A stretch of DNA of 64,000 bases from Toxotes chatareus (taxonomy: Eukaryota > Chordata > Actinopteri > Toxotidae), in contig CM028886.1 in assembly GCA_016801885.1 (NCBI GenBank), forward strand, positions 17,511,866 to 17,575,865. The letters are read 5' to 3'. The notes below the pieces were generated by a model, which had not been told where the DNA came from, did not search any database, and saw nothing but the letters and a program-made list of their open reading frames with translations. The first letter of the stretch is position 1. Each line of letters starts with the position of its first letter. Positions 31,039 through 42,631 of the stretch are shown here, piece by piece. Both the position numbers and the translations under genes were made by a program.

Positions 31039-33055
31039 ATGAGTAGATACCTGTTTGTCACACTATTCCACTGCTCAGCAGGTGGCAGCCAAGATGTGCA
31101 GCAGCGCACCAGCAAATGCAGGAGAGAAGACTGCAGGCTAGCAACCATGGATGTAAACAACGCTGGATTCAAAATACTGCTACCACAACAGTTTTATGAG
31201 GAAGGAAATGCGCTTGACACACTTCTTAGAAGTCAAGGACATACACACTGCGGTCTGGTGAGTAACTATGAATGTAAACAGAACTTTTGTTTGATAAGAG
31301 TACAGCTTTAATGAATACTAATGAATGCTATTGTATCATTGATACAGACCTTACTTGTCAAACATCAGTCACTGTAGACGTAGTGAGGAAGTTTGCTCAT
31401 GAAACCTCAGTGTCATCCATGGCAAACCCTCCCCTCCCCTTCTCTTAGCTTAAGAGTCCTCACCAATTCTTCAGTTGTCAGCAGTTTTGAAAATAGCTCA
31501 TAAGAGGAAACTCCTTGTAACTGTAGCAACTATTTAGGAGGACTCCTTGTGCTAAAGTAAGATTCTTGTCTCTGTTTAACTTATGATGTAGGAGCACTTC
31601 CTCATGAAGGAGGCCAGACACCAAGAATGCATGGAAGGGGGTGTCACGAGACCACAATCAGTGCTTTTCTCAGTTCATGTCAGTGTGGAGAGGAAAAAAT
31701 AAACAAAACAGACGTCATTCAATGTTTACAGTTTATACAATATAGTTTCATATGTATATATATATTAAGGACAACATGATACATAAATATTTAACATGGC
31801 AGTACAAAAAGATCTTGCTTGTGTTGGAACATTCAGGCTGCACGTATCACCGTGGTTTCTCTGACAGTGGTTTTCTTTTAAAAGAATATTTGGTTGACAT
31901 TATGTCTTTGTGATGGTGACAGCACAGCTACAGAGAGGAAGTACAGGGCCAGAGAAGGGGATGTTGAAGTTGCTGCTTTATTTCCCTTCAAATCTGTCCC
32001 CCATCTTTATCTACAAGAGTAGATCACTTTAAATTTGTCCCTGACTCAAGGGATGATGTTACTGTTGAATACAAATTAAAAAAAAAGAAAAAGGATCTTC
32101 GTCAATGTCCTCATTAAATATGACAAACACAAGTAGAGTAACTAGCTACAGTAATGATAGAAACCATTTCAAGACATGCAATGAGGAACTAAAGTTACTG
32201 GAACAGATTGTAGATCACTTCCACCTTTTGCTTGCCCATTGAGTTTTCAGTCCTTCAGGTGATGTAAATTCAAAACACTTCCCATTATTAAACTGTTCAC
32301 ATGGTCCACTGTTAGTGGACTGTGAGTTGGATGGGATACTTAGAATGAATAAAATTTAATTTTGGGATTTTTTACATAAAGTATGTTAATTAATTTATCT
32401 CTTCATTCTGCCTCAAGACTAGATTAGATGTTTTTAGACCTGTTTTTGTTCAATGCTGGCTAATATCAGAAAACATAATACAACATTTTCAAAGTGTTAT
32501 AGTAAAATGCTCAGATGTGCGCCACAGATTGCAAAGGTTAAAATGACAGCTTAGCTACTTACTTCCGTTTTAGTTGTGGTTTTCTCTGGGTTGGGGTAAT
32601 GTGCAAAGCACTTGCTACAGAGGCTGTGAAACTTATAATACTAACATTGCATCAAGGACATTTTGCTCTGCAGTAATGTGATACACACTACACATGCATA
32701 TGTGAGACTGGTCAAAGATAAGTAAAAATTTGTTTCACTTTTCAGAATGGCATGTGCCTTGATTGAATACAAGGTAATGGTCAGTATCTAAGGTTTTGTT
32801 GTTTTTGTTTTTTGTTTGTTTGTTTGTTTTTTGTTTTGTTTTTTTCAGCTTCAGCCAGTATGTGATTAAGCAGGAAAACAAAATTATGAATCATAAAAAA
32901 AAATATGTAACTGTATTGAAAAATAAAACACCATAAGACCCTTTTAAAAAGTAAAAATTACTCAGAATAACCTTTTTTTGACACAATGTCCTCATTGTGG
33001 AAATGATAAAGATAGATGTAACAAGAAAACATACCACATCCTGCACATCCCCACT
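31039..33055. other. intergenic / probable 3'UTR of first chemokine receptor
   Basis: The right part is probably the 3'UTR of the minus-strand receptor gene: a TTTATT (minus-strand AATAAA) lies at 31978-31983. The open frame at 31039-31311 (90 codons) has no recognisable domain and no splice support. Low-complexity T/G runs lie around 32794-32845. Confidence 0.4.
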
Positions 33056-34482
33056 TCACACAGCTGTACTCCTCTCATCCATGCTAGTGGTTTGTGAGTA
33101 GACTGACCAGCTTTGTCTTTCCTGAGGTATGTAGACCCTGATCATCTGACACAGTCTGCAGGAAGCCCTGTTTATCAACCTCACCAGATGCCTCCTGAAC
33201 TTCTCCCCAACAAACACATACAGGATGGGATTGAGGCAGCTGTGAGAGTAGGCAATGGCCTCAGTGACTTGTAAAGTCAGTGTGATGGCTTTGCTGCTTT
33301 CGCATTCTAGATAGATATTCAGTAGCTCTAGTGCTTTGAATAACAATGCAACATTGTAGGGGACCCAGCAGCAGAAGAAAACAGACACCACTATGAAAAT
33401 TAAACGGATGGTCTGTCTCTTGGATGACTGAGTGAACAGTAGCCGCCAGACAATCTGTGAGTAGCAGAATCCCATGATGATAGCTGGGACAAATAGACCC
33501 AAAATGTTCATTTTAAAAATACTAAAGAGCCTCCAGAAGTGGGGATTGAAAGAACTGGTATTATTGAAAGCAGCTTTGGGATATACAGGGAAGCAGTAAT
33601 TACGGTTAGACATACCAACATTAGTTTGCTGTTGGAGAAAGATCAAGTCAGGGAAAGAAGCCAAAAATCCAGCCACCCATGTAACAGAAGCTGCAATCAG
33701 TCCACAGGACCCTGTCCGTACTCTCATAGCGTAAACAGCATGAACTATAGCCAAGTACCTGTCAATGCTCATTAGACAGACAAAAAAAATCCCACAGTAA
33801 AAAACAATATGATAAATGCCCAAGACGACCTTGCACATAGTATCTCCGAATAACCACTGGTCCCAGGCTTGGTGGGCTAGGAAGGGAAGGGAGCACGCCA
33901 AGAGAAAGTCAGCAATGGCCAGGTTAAGAAGGCACACGTCAGTCATATTACGGAGTCGCACCCCACATACAATGACGCAGATGACAAGAGAGTTACCAAG
34001 AAGACCCAGGAGGCAGAAGATGGAGAAGAGGGCAGGAAGAAACTTGGCCCCATGACGCTCGTAAACGCACATCCCAAAGTCCCCCTCAGGGTAGGCATAG
34101 TAATCTTCAGTGGTGCTATGAAGCAAGGATGATGCAGTCCTGCTGGTGAGAAAAACCAAAACCAGTTGTAATCTTGCAGCCTAATTCATGAGAACATGTC
34201 AGCAAAATGGCAAAAAACACTCAAATACTAGACTGGAAAGCTCAACCAGCTGTGGAGAAAAATTCCTGCTCAGCTCAGAGTGAAGGGAAACAGCGATAGT
34301 CAGCAAGGCATGAACTGACAGAGGCATCACAGACTTTCTATAAGTGTGATCTGAGCAACATAATGTACAAAACGGTGAAGGTGTGTGTGTCAGCTGTTGG
34401 TTTAATCTTACCCTGGTATAGCCGTTGTGCTCAAATTGTCACTGCAATTGAAAATGGCGACATCAGGGGTGGTTGTAGCCAT
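33056..34482 (-). CDS. CC-type chemokine receptor (7TM GPCR), gene 1 of array
   Basis: Two coding exons on the minus strand, 34412-34482 and 33056-34142, give 385 residues. Exon 1 starts ATG and reads MATTTPDVAIFNCSDNLSTT before AGG|gtaaga; exon 2 begins at a cag|cag (NAGNAG) acceptor. The receptor has a Tyr-rich acidic N-terminus (TTEDYYAYPEGDFGMC), seven hydrophobic helices, QWLFG in loop 1, disulfide cysteines in TMCKVV and NYCFPV, DRYLAIVHAV, and NPILYVFVGEKF. Loop 3 has LECESS. It should bind CC chemokines and couple to Gi. It most resembles the CCR4/5/8 group; I cannot assign an exact orthologue. Confidence 0.9.
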
Positions 34483-34823
34483 GATCAGCTGTGGAAAAGA
34501 AAAAAGAAAAAAAAACAACATGACCTACTTTCGGAAATTGAAAACAGCTGTGCACACCCTGCCTCTCTAATACAGCTAAGTACAAAGTTCTTATAATGTT
34601 TTGTAGGGTTTTATTGAAATGGGGATCAGGTGAAGTATTAAAGTATTATCCTTAGTATAACAGGTTTACTGTCATTCACTTGATTTATACAAGTTTAAGT
34701 GCAGAGCTCTAAAGTGGGATGTTGGTCCTGGGTCTACTGGATGATGGATCTGAGAGATGTACCAGAGCTAAAGTCCAAGTACCACACACCATACAGTTTC
34801 ACACAGAAGACATACTGTACATA

Positions 34824-34826
<3 letters not shown>

Positions 34827-34857
<31 letters not shown>
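34827..34857. repeat. poly(A) tract
   Basis: A run of 31 A bases upstream of receptor 1. It might be the tail of a retroposed sequence, but no target duplication is obvious. Confidence 0.9.
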
Positions 34858-34860
<3 letters not shown>

Positions 34861-35947
34861 AAAGGATTCATCAAGAAAAGAAGCAAGACAGATTCAGTTC
34901 TTTGTCAAAATCCAAGGCTCAACACTCTTAATAAGGAACATGTCTCTCAGTGATGTTCATTTTGTAGTCACTTCTATTTACCACAACTTCAATGACTGAA
35001 GAGACATGATTAGCCTCAACATTATGTTTTGCGTAGACCAGTTTGTGTGCATATAATTAAATAAAAAATAAACAGATTTTGTGGTCAACTTTAACGTGCG
35101 CTTGTGCAGCAGATGAAAAGGTTAACAATGTGTTTTTATAGTGTATTTTTATCAGTGCGTGGTTTTTGAAGAGAAAGAACACTGTGCAGTTGTGTGCAAA
35201 CCTGCAAGTTGTTTATTTCAGACTGAAACAGTCTGGATATTTAAAAGTTACCAAATGAGGCACTGAGCTGATACTGTCAGAAGATGGTTTTGAGCGCATC
35301 CGTGTTGAAGAGTTTTAAATACTTTTACTCAGCAGATGACTTAGTAGATGACTCTGGATGCTCCCATGTAGGATAAGGAAATATATAATATAATGTTATC
35401 CAACTGCTTTAAGCGCGTTTTTTTGTTTGTTTGTTTTTTAGCTTTAGTCTGGAACTTGATTACATTACCTGCTGTTTCGGGACAATTTAAGTTCAAGAAT
35501 GGGTAAGTTTTGCAATTGAGCTATTTTTTGTGAAGATGAAAGAAAGAGAGAGGGAATTGTTCACTGACTAATGACCAGGTTATAATGAATGTTTCTTTTC
35601 CGGAACCCAATTTTTGACAACATGCAGTGGAATGAGAATAATTTTTGCCTCGGACCAATAACAAAACACGTGATATATTCCCAACACATAAATCAAAGGT
35701 GAAGTGAACTGATTGACTTAAGTTTGGGAGCAGAGACCACATCTCAACCCCTCTCCTGATCACCTGTCAAACCTAAGTGCACGTTGTCAGCCGACGAGCT
35801 GAACTGTTTGTCTCAGATTTATTGACCCACCGTCCCTTTCCCTTCCTTTCATTCATTTACCTTCCTAACTCATCCCTCCCTCTGCTCATCCCTTCCCACA
35901 TCATCCTCTTTTCCCTCCTTCCCTCATCCCATCCCACACCAGATTTA

Positions 35948-36050
35948 GTAGGAATTGAACCTGGCGCGTAATTCTGCCACATCTCATTCTACGTCTGGGG
36001 GTGACCTGTGATCAGTTCAGGCAGAATTGCGCCTTAGACGGAATTCCTAC
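35948..36050. repeat. short fold-back element
   Basis: About 31-bp imperfect arms (35948-35978 and 36020-36050) share GTAGGAATT and AATTCTGCC, with a core GGCGC. They enclose a loop of about 41 nt. On the minus strand the left arm contains GGTTCAATTCC, close to the RNA polymerase III B-box consensus. No full tRNA fold is evident. It may be the remnant of a MITE or SINE. Confidence 0.5.
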
Positions 36051-37287
36051 ACTGACTCTCCTCTCCCATCCTTCTTCTATCTGCACCCCTCTCCTCAACA
36101 ATCACACAACTGTCCTCAACATCCAACTCCTCAACTTTGACTGAAACCAGACTTCTCATACTTGAATTGTACTGTGAATTGACTTCCTTAAGCCCCTTGT
36201 AGTACCTGGACTGATAATGACTCAGGTCTAGAATGACTCAGAGCTAAAGAGAAATTAACGGTAGTGTTAAAAAAAAAAAAAAAAACAGTTTGCACAATAA
36301 TCATTCTTGACCAACTGATGTTTTTCATTATGATAAAAATGCAGTAGTTTTGAAATGTTGGTGTGTTTGCATTATTACAGGCTGACAATTTTCAGTGTGC
36401 GGCTATCTCTTTCCCCTCTCACAGTAGACATATCATACTTATGTAGAAATCCTGTAGACATGTCATATATGTCACGTAAAGGCATGTGCTTGTAAAAGTA
36501 GAAAAAAAAAAACTTTACCTGCCAGCACTGGATAGAAGACGCTGAAGTGTGCAGCCAACTCTAACAAATGATCAGCTGTCCGTCCAATCTGATTATGCAC
36601 AACACAGGAAAATTGAGAACAAGTTTTCATACCACAAATGAGGCAGTGAGAAGTGTGTGAGACTTTTTTTAAAAATGTTCCACCCTCTAGCCAATTTATC
36701 TGGGTGGGCTTGCGGGTTTTCACAACAGACAGGTATGGTTTTTTATTTCCTGCGTATTCAAAAAAGCACATACAAGAGAGCCCACAGTGTCTGTGGGTGC
36801 ACTGAACCACAAGTCCACATATGTAAGCTTCAACAAGAGCAAGGTGACTCAGACCACATCTGCAGGAGCACAACCGCTTGCAGGTTTGTTGCATAGAAGA
36901 AGTGATACTATTGATGCAGCCACCAGTGAAGACTGACAGATGTGTCAAAACAGTACAGTGTATAGAAAGCAAATTACTTTCTCTGTGTAGGGAAAAGTTC
37001 TGACTAATATCTGAAGGGAAAACAGAGATGTGACTATTACATTTTACAGATCTTAACATTTTTATGCATCATTTTGATTCAGCCAGTAGCTGGATTGTAG
37101 GCCCAGATGAACAGCGTCTTAGTCAGTATGTTATTGTTAAATGACACAGGGATTTCGCTCTGCACATTTCTTGTAAAATGGTTACAATCTGCCAAGAATG
37201 ACAAAGTCTGAAATGTTTCAGTCACGCCAGGGACATGGGGAACACTGCACTGCTGTGTTTCACTTAAATGAGACACACGCCAAATGT

Positions 37288-37288
<1 letters not shown>

Positions 37289-37322
<34 letters not shown>
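37289..37322. repeat. (CA)n microsatellite
   Basis: A perfect CA run between receptor genes 1 and 2, downstream of receptor 2 on its own strand. Confidence 0.93.
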
Positions 37323-37695
37323 AGAATGACAGTTTAAACTCACGGACCAAACTTTTTTTTTTCTTTTCTCCTGCTATGAACAAAGTTAAGACAGAGCAAT
37401 CCAAAGAATTTTTTTTCTTTATTTTACTTTACAAAGTTTTACAAATTACAGATGTACTTTGGTTTACATGATTTGAATAAAATTCTATACACTTTCAAAA
37501 TGATTAATTCCCTTGTTACTTGTTACTTTTACAGTTTTAAGAAATATCATCTACCCTCATGACACTTCACACACAAACTGCTGTCTCTAAATCTCAGTGA
37601 AAAGATACATCATTGTAAGCACACATGCACCCGCCATCAACACACAGAAGCAAGGTATAGTTTTTGGGTTTTTTTTTTTTTTTTTTTTATCATTT

Positions 37696-39478
37696 TTAGT
37701 ACTCTGATCTTACAGGTGTGTTGGAAGTTTCTTTCTCTGTGGTGTCTCTCTGACTAAAAGCCATTCTCCTCTGGTTGCTCCAGCAGAAGTATCTAGTCAG
37801 TACTTTCCCCAGAGACTTCCTAAACTTCTCCCCTACAAATGCATAGATGACTGGATTTACACAGCAGTGAGACAGCGCAATAATCTCAGCAAAGGCCATG
37901 GCAGAGTTGATGGTTGCTGAGGCCACACAGTTGTTAAGGATTTCAAACAGCTGCAGTGTCTGAAGGAAAACTGTGACATTGTAGGGGACCCAGCACACCA
38001 CAAACACACACACTATGGTAAATATCAGCTTTACAGCTTTGTCCTTTTTGGAATTCCTGGACTTGGACAGAACAATGAGGATTTTCACGTAGCAGAAAAT
38101 CATAATGGGTAGGCACAGGAAAAGCCCCACTGTGTTCTCACTGAAGTTTCTCAGCATCTTCCAAAACTGCTGGCTGTCAAATGGGTACAACGGTTGGCAG
38201 CTGACGCTGTTATTTTCATCTTTCTCCAAGGAAGCAAATATCACCTGAGGGACTGCCATGGTGACAGCTACAACCCAGATAATGATGCTAGCAATGATCC
38301 CATAGCGAAGCGTCCTGGCGCGCATGGCTGCCACAGCATGGACGATAGCCAGGTAGCGGTCCACACTCATTGAAGTCACAAAGAAAGTCCCACTGTAGAA
38401 ACCCAGCTGTTTAGAGCAGCAGAGGACGGAGAAAAGTCAGAACAGGATGTAACATTAGGTGACATTTGTCAGGCTTTACAGCCGACATAAAACAGCCGCT
38501 GTTTCACACATCATCTGAGGGCAGCTGCCTTTATCATGAAAAACATGTGTCCTCATTCTGCTTATTAGCAAAATATTTACCAATTCTAAAAAATCTAAAA
38601 AATACCATCTTCTATCTTCTATCTTCTTCTACTATCTTGTGTTTTCAGTGCAACATACACTAGAAATACTTGCACAGCCTCGTTATATTGAATTTTCATT
38701 AACAGTAATTCAGTTTTGCACTAAATATCATTGGAAGTAATCCTTTACAAAGTAAAAAAAAAAAAGAGAGAGAGAGAGAACCATCCACACCCTCTATTAC
38801 TGCATTATACCATTTCAGGTGCAGGGTTGTGAGCACTAGACTAATCATGGCTTCACACATTAGTATAAATGTCATGTTTTTTAATGGCTAATTAGTTTTC
38901 TGCACTTCTTTGTGACTTCTGCTTTCGAAAGATGAAGTACCCAAAGTCCATTCACCTGATAGACTCCTGTCATCAGTTTGCACGATGTAAGGTTCTGGGA
39001 ATTGTGGACCAAGAGAGGCAGGGATACAGCCAGTATGAGGTCAGACAGGGCCAGGTTGAGGAGGCATACATCCGTCATATTTCTCAGCTTTATGTGCCAG
39101 AGGAGAACCCAGAGAACTGTGCAGTTGCCTGTGAAAGCACTTCAAGTTATTAGTCATTATTTTGGGTTGGAGCGCTGATACGCTGAGCACATCTAACTGC
39201 ATCAGTTTCAGCTAAAAATGCCTAAAATGCAAATATGCATTAAAATGTGTCAAGAGAGATACATATCTACACATACACATCCTTTTTTTCTTGAAGATTT
39301 AGGCCTTTTAGAACCTACCTAGCAGACCTAGACAAGACAGTGCATAGTACAAAACTGGCAAGATCGTGGATCCATTGGGGAATTCTGGACTGGTATTCTG
39401 ATCACAGGTGTAATAGTCATAGTCAATCCCCTCCAGGTATGATGCGTTCATACTGCTGTGTGAGAAGGAGCAGAACAT
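37696..39478 (-). CDS. CC-type chemokine receptor (7TM GPCR), gene 2 of array
   Basis: Three coding exons on the minus strand, 39319-39478, 38956-39128 and 37696-38406, are in phase and give about 347 residues. Junctions are CTA G|gtaggt to cacag|GC AAC (GNCTVLWVLL) and GTC TAT CAG|gtgaat to acag|CTGGGT (QLGFYSGTFFVTSMS). Motifs are DRYLAIVHAV, CWVPYN, SHCCVNPVIYAFVGEKF, an acidic Tyr-rich N-terminus (DYDYYTC), and paired cysteines TSCKLM and VSCQPL. Loop 1 reads LLVHNSQNLTSCK, lacking the usual WxFG. The start is uncertain: 39478 or 39451 (MNASYLEG); a cacag at about 39456 could be an acceptor for an upstream exon. Confidence 0.88.
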
Positions 39479-42400
39479 TTTGGGATTACTTAGGTTTAAC
39501 ACAGTAATTCAAAACACCAAGAATGACAAGATAAAGTCTAAAACATTTTACTCTTGCAGAAAAAAAATTATATAAACGACATACAAGCTCAAATGGTACT
39601 GTTCATGTCACATGTCCCAGTTTTCCATATGCTACAATTTGACTTTCTTTTCAAAACTGTAGTTGGTATCACTAACTTATTCCAGTTAGTGATACAAACC
39701 AACCTAAATGAGCAAGTTTGAATAGAGCAAGCACAAGTCTACAACATTAGGTCTAATCTGGTGGACTGGTTCCCCCAGTCCTACAAAAGTGGCAGATGTT
39801 TGAGATGATCTTTTATAAACTTTACTGAGTTGTGGTTGTATAGCTCTGTTCTTCAGAGGCAACCACCCAAACTCTTGGACTCGATGTAAGCTGATTTCAA
39901 ACCCAACATCTGGGAGATCTGTAATTTATTTTCAGTGTTCCTCCCATACCCTTACCATCACTCCATCAACAATTTAAATAGTGAAAACAACACAAAACAA
40001 TGGAATCATCCAGCGGTCTTAAACTTCCTTTACTGGTTCGTTTAGATTTTTTCCACAAAGAAGCTCTTGTTCACCCCCTTTGGGGCCTTAAACATTACAG
40101 TCTCTCCACTTTTACTACTCTCTACCAGATATAGTTAACTGACAGAAGGTTTGACAGAAAAATATGACCATTTAAGAAAAGCATATGTTTTGATCCAAAT
40201 AAATGAAAATTTGATTTTATGCCATGTGAAAAGCCAACTTGTTTTCTAGGGCATTCTTGATCTGAATCAAAGACAGTGAAGCCCAAGGGGCCGAATCATT
40301 CAAATATAAAAACAAATTTACAACTACTTACTTCCACAATGAGAACTTTTGACTCCTGATTCAATTTTCTTGTGATCTTGACAAAAATCCTCCCTTCATT
40401 TGCTCTAAGAGTTTGTAAAATGTTGCCTCTGCTCATATATTGGTAAAAAACAGAAATGGAGATGACACGTTTTCCTCTTTATCATGATCGACTTGGACTG
40501 AAATCTCTGTGTTCTACACTGTACGTTTTGCAAAGATGTAATCTTCAGAAAAGACAAAACAATCTGAAACACATTCAGATGTGAGGGAATTCAGTGTTAT
40601 TACTGGACTTCCCTGCCCTTTCAGCTGAACCTTTCAGATATAATCATCTTTTAGTGAGTCATGTCAAAGCTTCCATGAACAACATTTAAACTGCTGCCGC
40701 TTCAAACCTAAACATAATTTTCCAACAACCACCACTGCCACATATGCAAATTTTAATGATCATCTATGAATATCACAAACTTCCTCCTGTTCTGACCATA
40801 ATCAAATTCATGTGATCTCGTTTAAACCACATCTCAAACTTTTTGCTCTCACTATCACCATATACCGAACCACCTGTCTTGACACCCATGCCGACCCTCA
40901 CTTCCTGTGGGTGACAATGTTTACACACACGTGAGCACATAATCCCCAACTACACACCGCGCTTATGGGTGTAGGAGGTGACAGTAATCAAATAAGTCTC
41001 GTAAATATCAACTAAAAATTTTGAAAATGCCAACGTGCTTACCACGTACTCTGCCAAAATCACTGCTCCTGAATGTGTATGTTCTTGTGTTGTGCATCAA
41101 CGTTACAAGTCATCCTGTCGAGCTGCATTGCTCGCTTTTTGTGTCAAATCCTGCTGTCGATCTCATTTTTGGTAAGGTGAACCCTGGGCTTTGTTGTTTC
41201 CTCTGCATTGTGTTAAACTTGCAGAGAGGTGTCAGTGTGGTTTTCTGAGAAATGTTCCTTCATGTTTGACACGTGAAAAGAAAAGAGTACAGGGGAAATG
41301 TATTCAAATTAGGCTTTTTTTTTTTTTGCTTTTTCTTGGCATTTTACTCAATCCATGTGCGCATCTTTTTCTAAATTTTAAAAATAGAATCCCTCATTGG
41401 GAATTACAGAATATATTTCATATTACTTCTCAGTGCTTGTACAACATAAAATTATCAATATACTTGAATGTGCTCGTGTTTAATACAATCTGTACAGTAC
41501 AGCACATACAACTAAATAAGAAACTAGCATTTGTTCAATTATATATAAAGAAGTAACATGAGGTGTTGACGTGAAATGTTGACAGTGTCAACTACATATT
41601 ACTGTTTATAAGTGTTTTATGCACGGCAACAACTCTCATTCAACAACATGTCAGCTGTCACGTGCTATAGCAACGTTTCTGTGGAGCTGTAAAAATGTGG
41701 GCCATTTATGATGATTTCAAATCTGTTTATGGTCTCAGTTACGTAGAGAAGTTGAATAACCCAGTACATGACTGTCATTTCACCTTGAAGGAGTGCTAGT
41801 TGTGTGGTATCATGGATTTAGTGTGCCATACAACCCACCATCCAAAAGTTGTTTGGTACTCTTAGATAGGAGAAGAGATGAGAGGATGTAAAACTTTAAT
41901 AATCTTATTTGTCAAACAAGCAATTGCGCATTTGGCCTCATTTCATGCAAATAACATCTGAAAATAGCTGTAAAATAAAGTATATGCAATATACTGTACA
42001 TATATAGAAAAAAAAACATTGGAAAAATATATGAAAAATTACAGATTTCATGAGCCAAAATTTGTTCCACCTTAACAGACTGAAATCCATGTCAGATGGT
42101 GAAGATTGTACATAACCCTGTGCTAGTTTCACCTTTGCAGATTTGAGTCATCATCAAACATTTGAATGAAAAAATTTCCACCATAAAAGTGCAAAATGAA
42201 AAAAAAAAAAAACCCATGTTGTAGCAGGTAGTAGAAATGTTGGAAACACGGCACATACAAGCAAACTTTGTGGTTACAGGTTGTCACAAACAAGACGCCC
42301 TAACTTTCTGTCAAGAGGTACAACTTCAAGTGCAGTCAAAGCTCCACCAATAGTATAGGACAGTAATGATGAGTAGATCACACCTAAATTACTTCAAAAA

Positions 42401-42631
42401 CTGATGGGCCTACATGTCTGTCATCGTGTTGTCAAAACAAAGTTTTTTTTTAACATTAGACACTGTCAGTGACTAACACTGGCGTGGATGGCAAATAGAA
42501 GTGATAGGTAATGTCAGGTTCCATGAACAAAAATAACATGGTCTGCATTAATACCAAGGCAACCCAGATAAAAACATATACAAACTCTGCAGGTGATATC
42601 CTTAAAACATATCAGCTCTGCCCTCCATGTC
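39479..42631. other. intergenic between receptor genes 2 and 3
   Basis: AT-rich sequence without a recognised gene. The left part may include promoter or 5'UTR exons of receptor 2. The right part probably includes the 3'UTR of receptor 3, with a TTTAAT (minus-strand ATTAAA) at 41895-41900. Open frames such as 41191-41556 are composed of low-complexity hydrophobic residues and have no splice or domain support. Confidence 0.5.

Larger units (their letters stand above)
34483..37417. other. intergenic between receptor genes 1 and 2
   Basis: It contains a 31-nt poly(A) run at 34827-34857, a fold-back at 35948-36050 and a C/T-rich stretch at about 35820-35940. It also holds an unassigned 195-codon minus-strand frame (36472-37059) and a (CA)n tract at 37289-37322. 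A TTTATT at 37418-37423 is a candidate poly(A) signal for receptor 2 on the minus strand. Confidence 0.55.

Noticed and set aside
34143..34159. Start of receptor 1 at 34159 (VFLTSRTASS...)
   Set aside because: The codon there is TTG and the sequence is the polypyrimidine tract of an acceptor; the true ATG is in the exon at 34412-34482.
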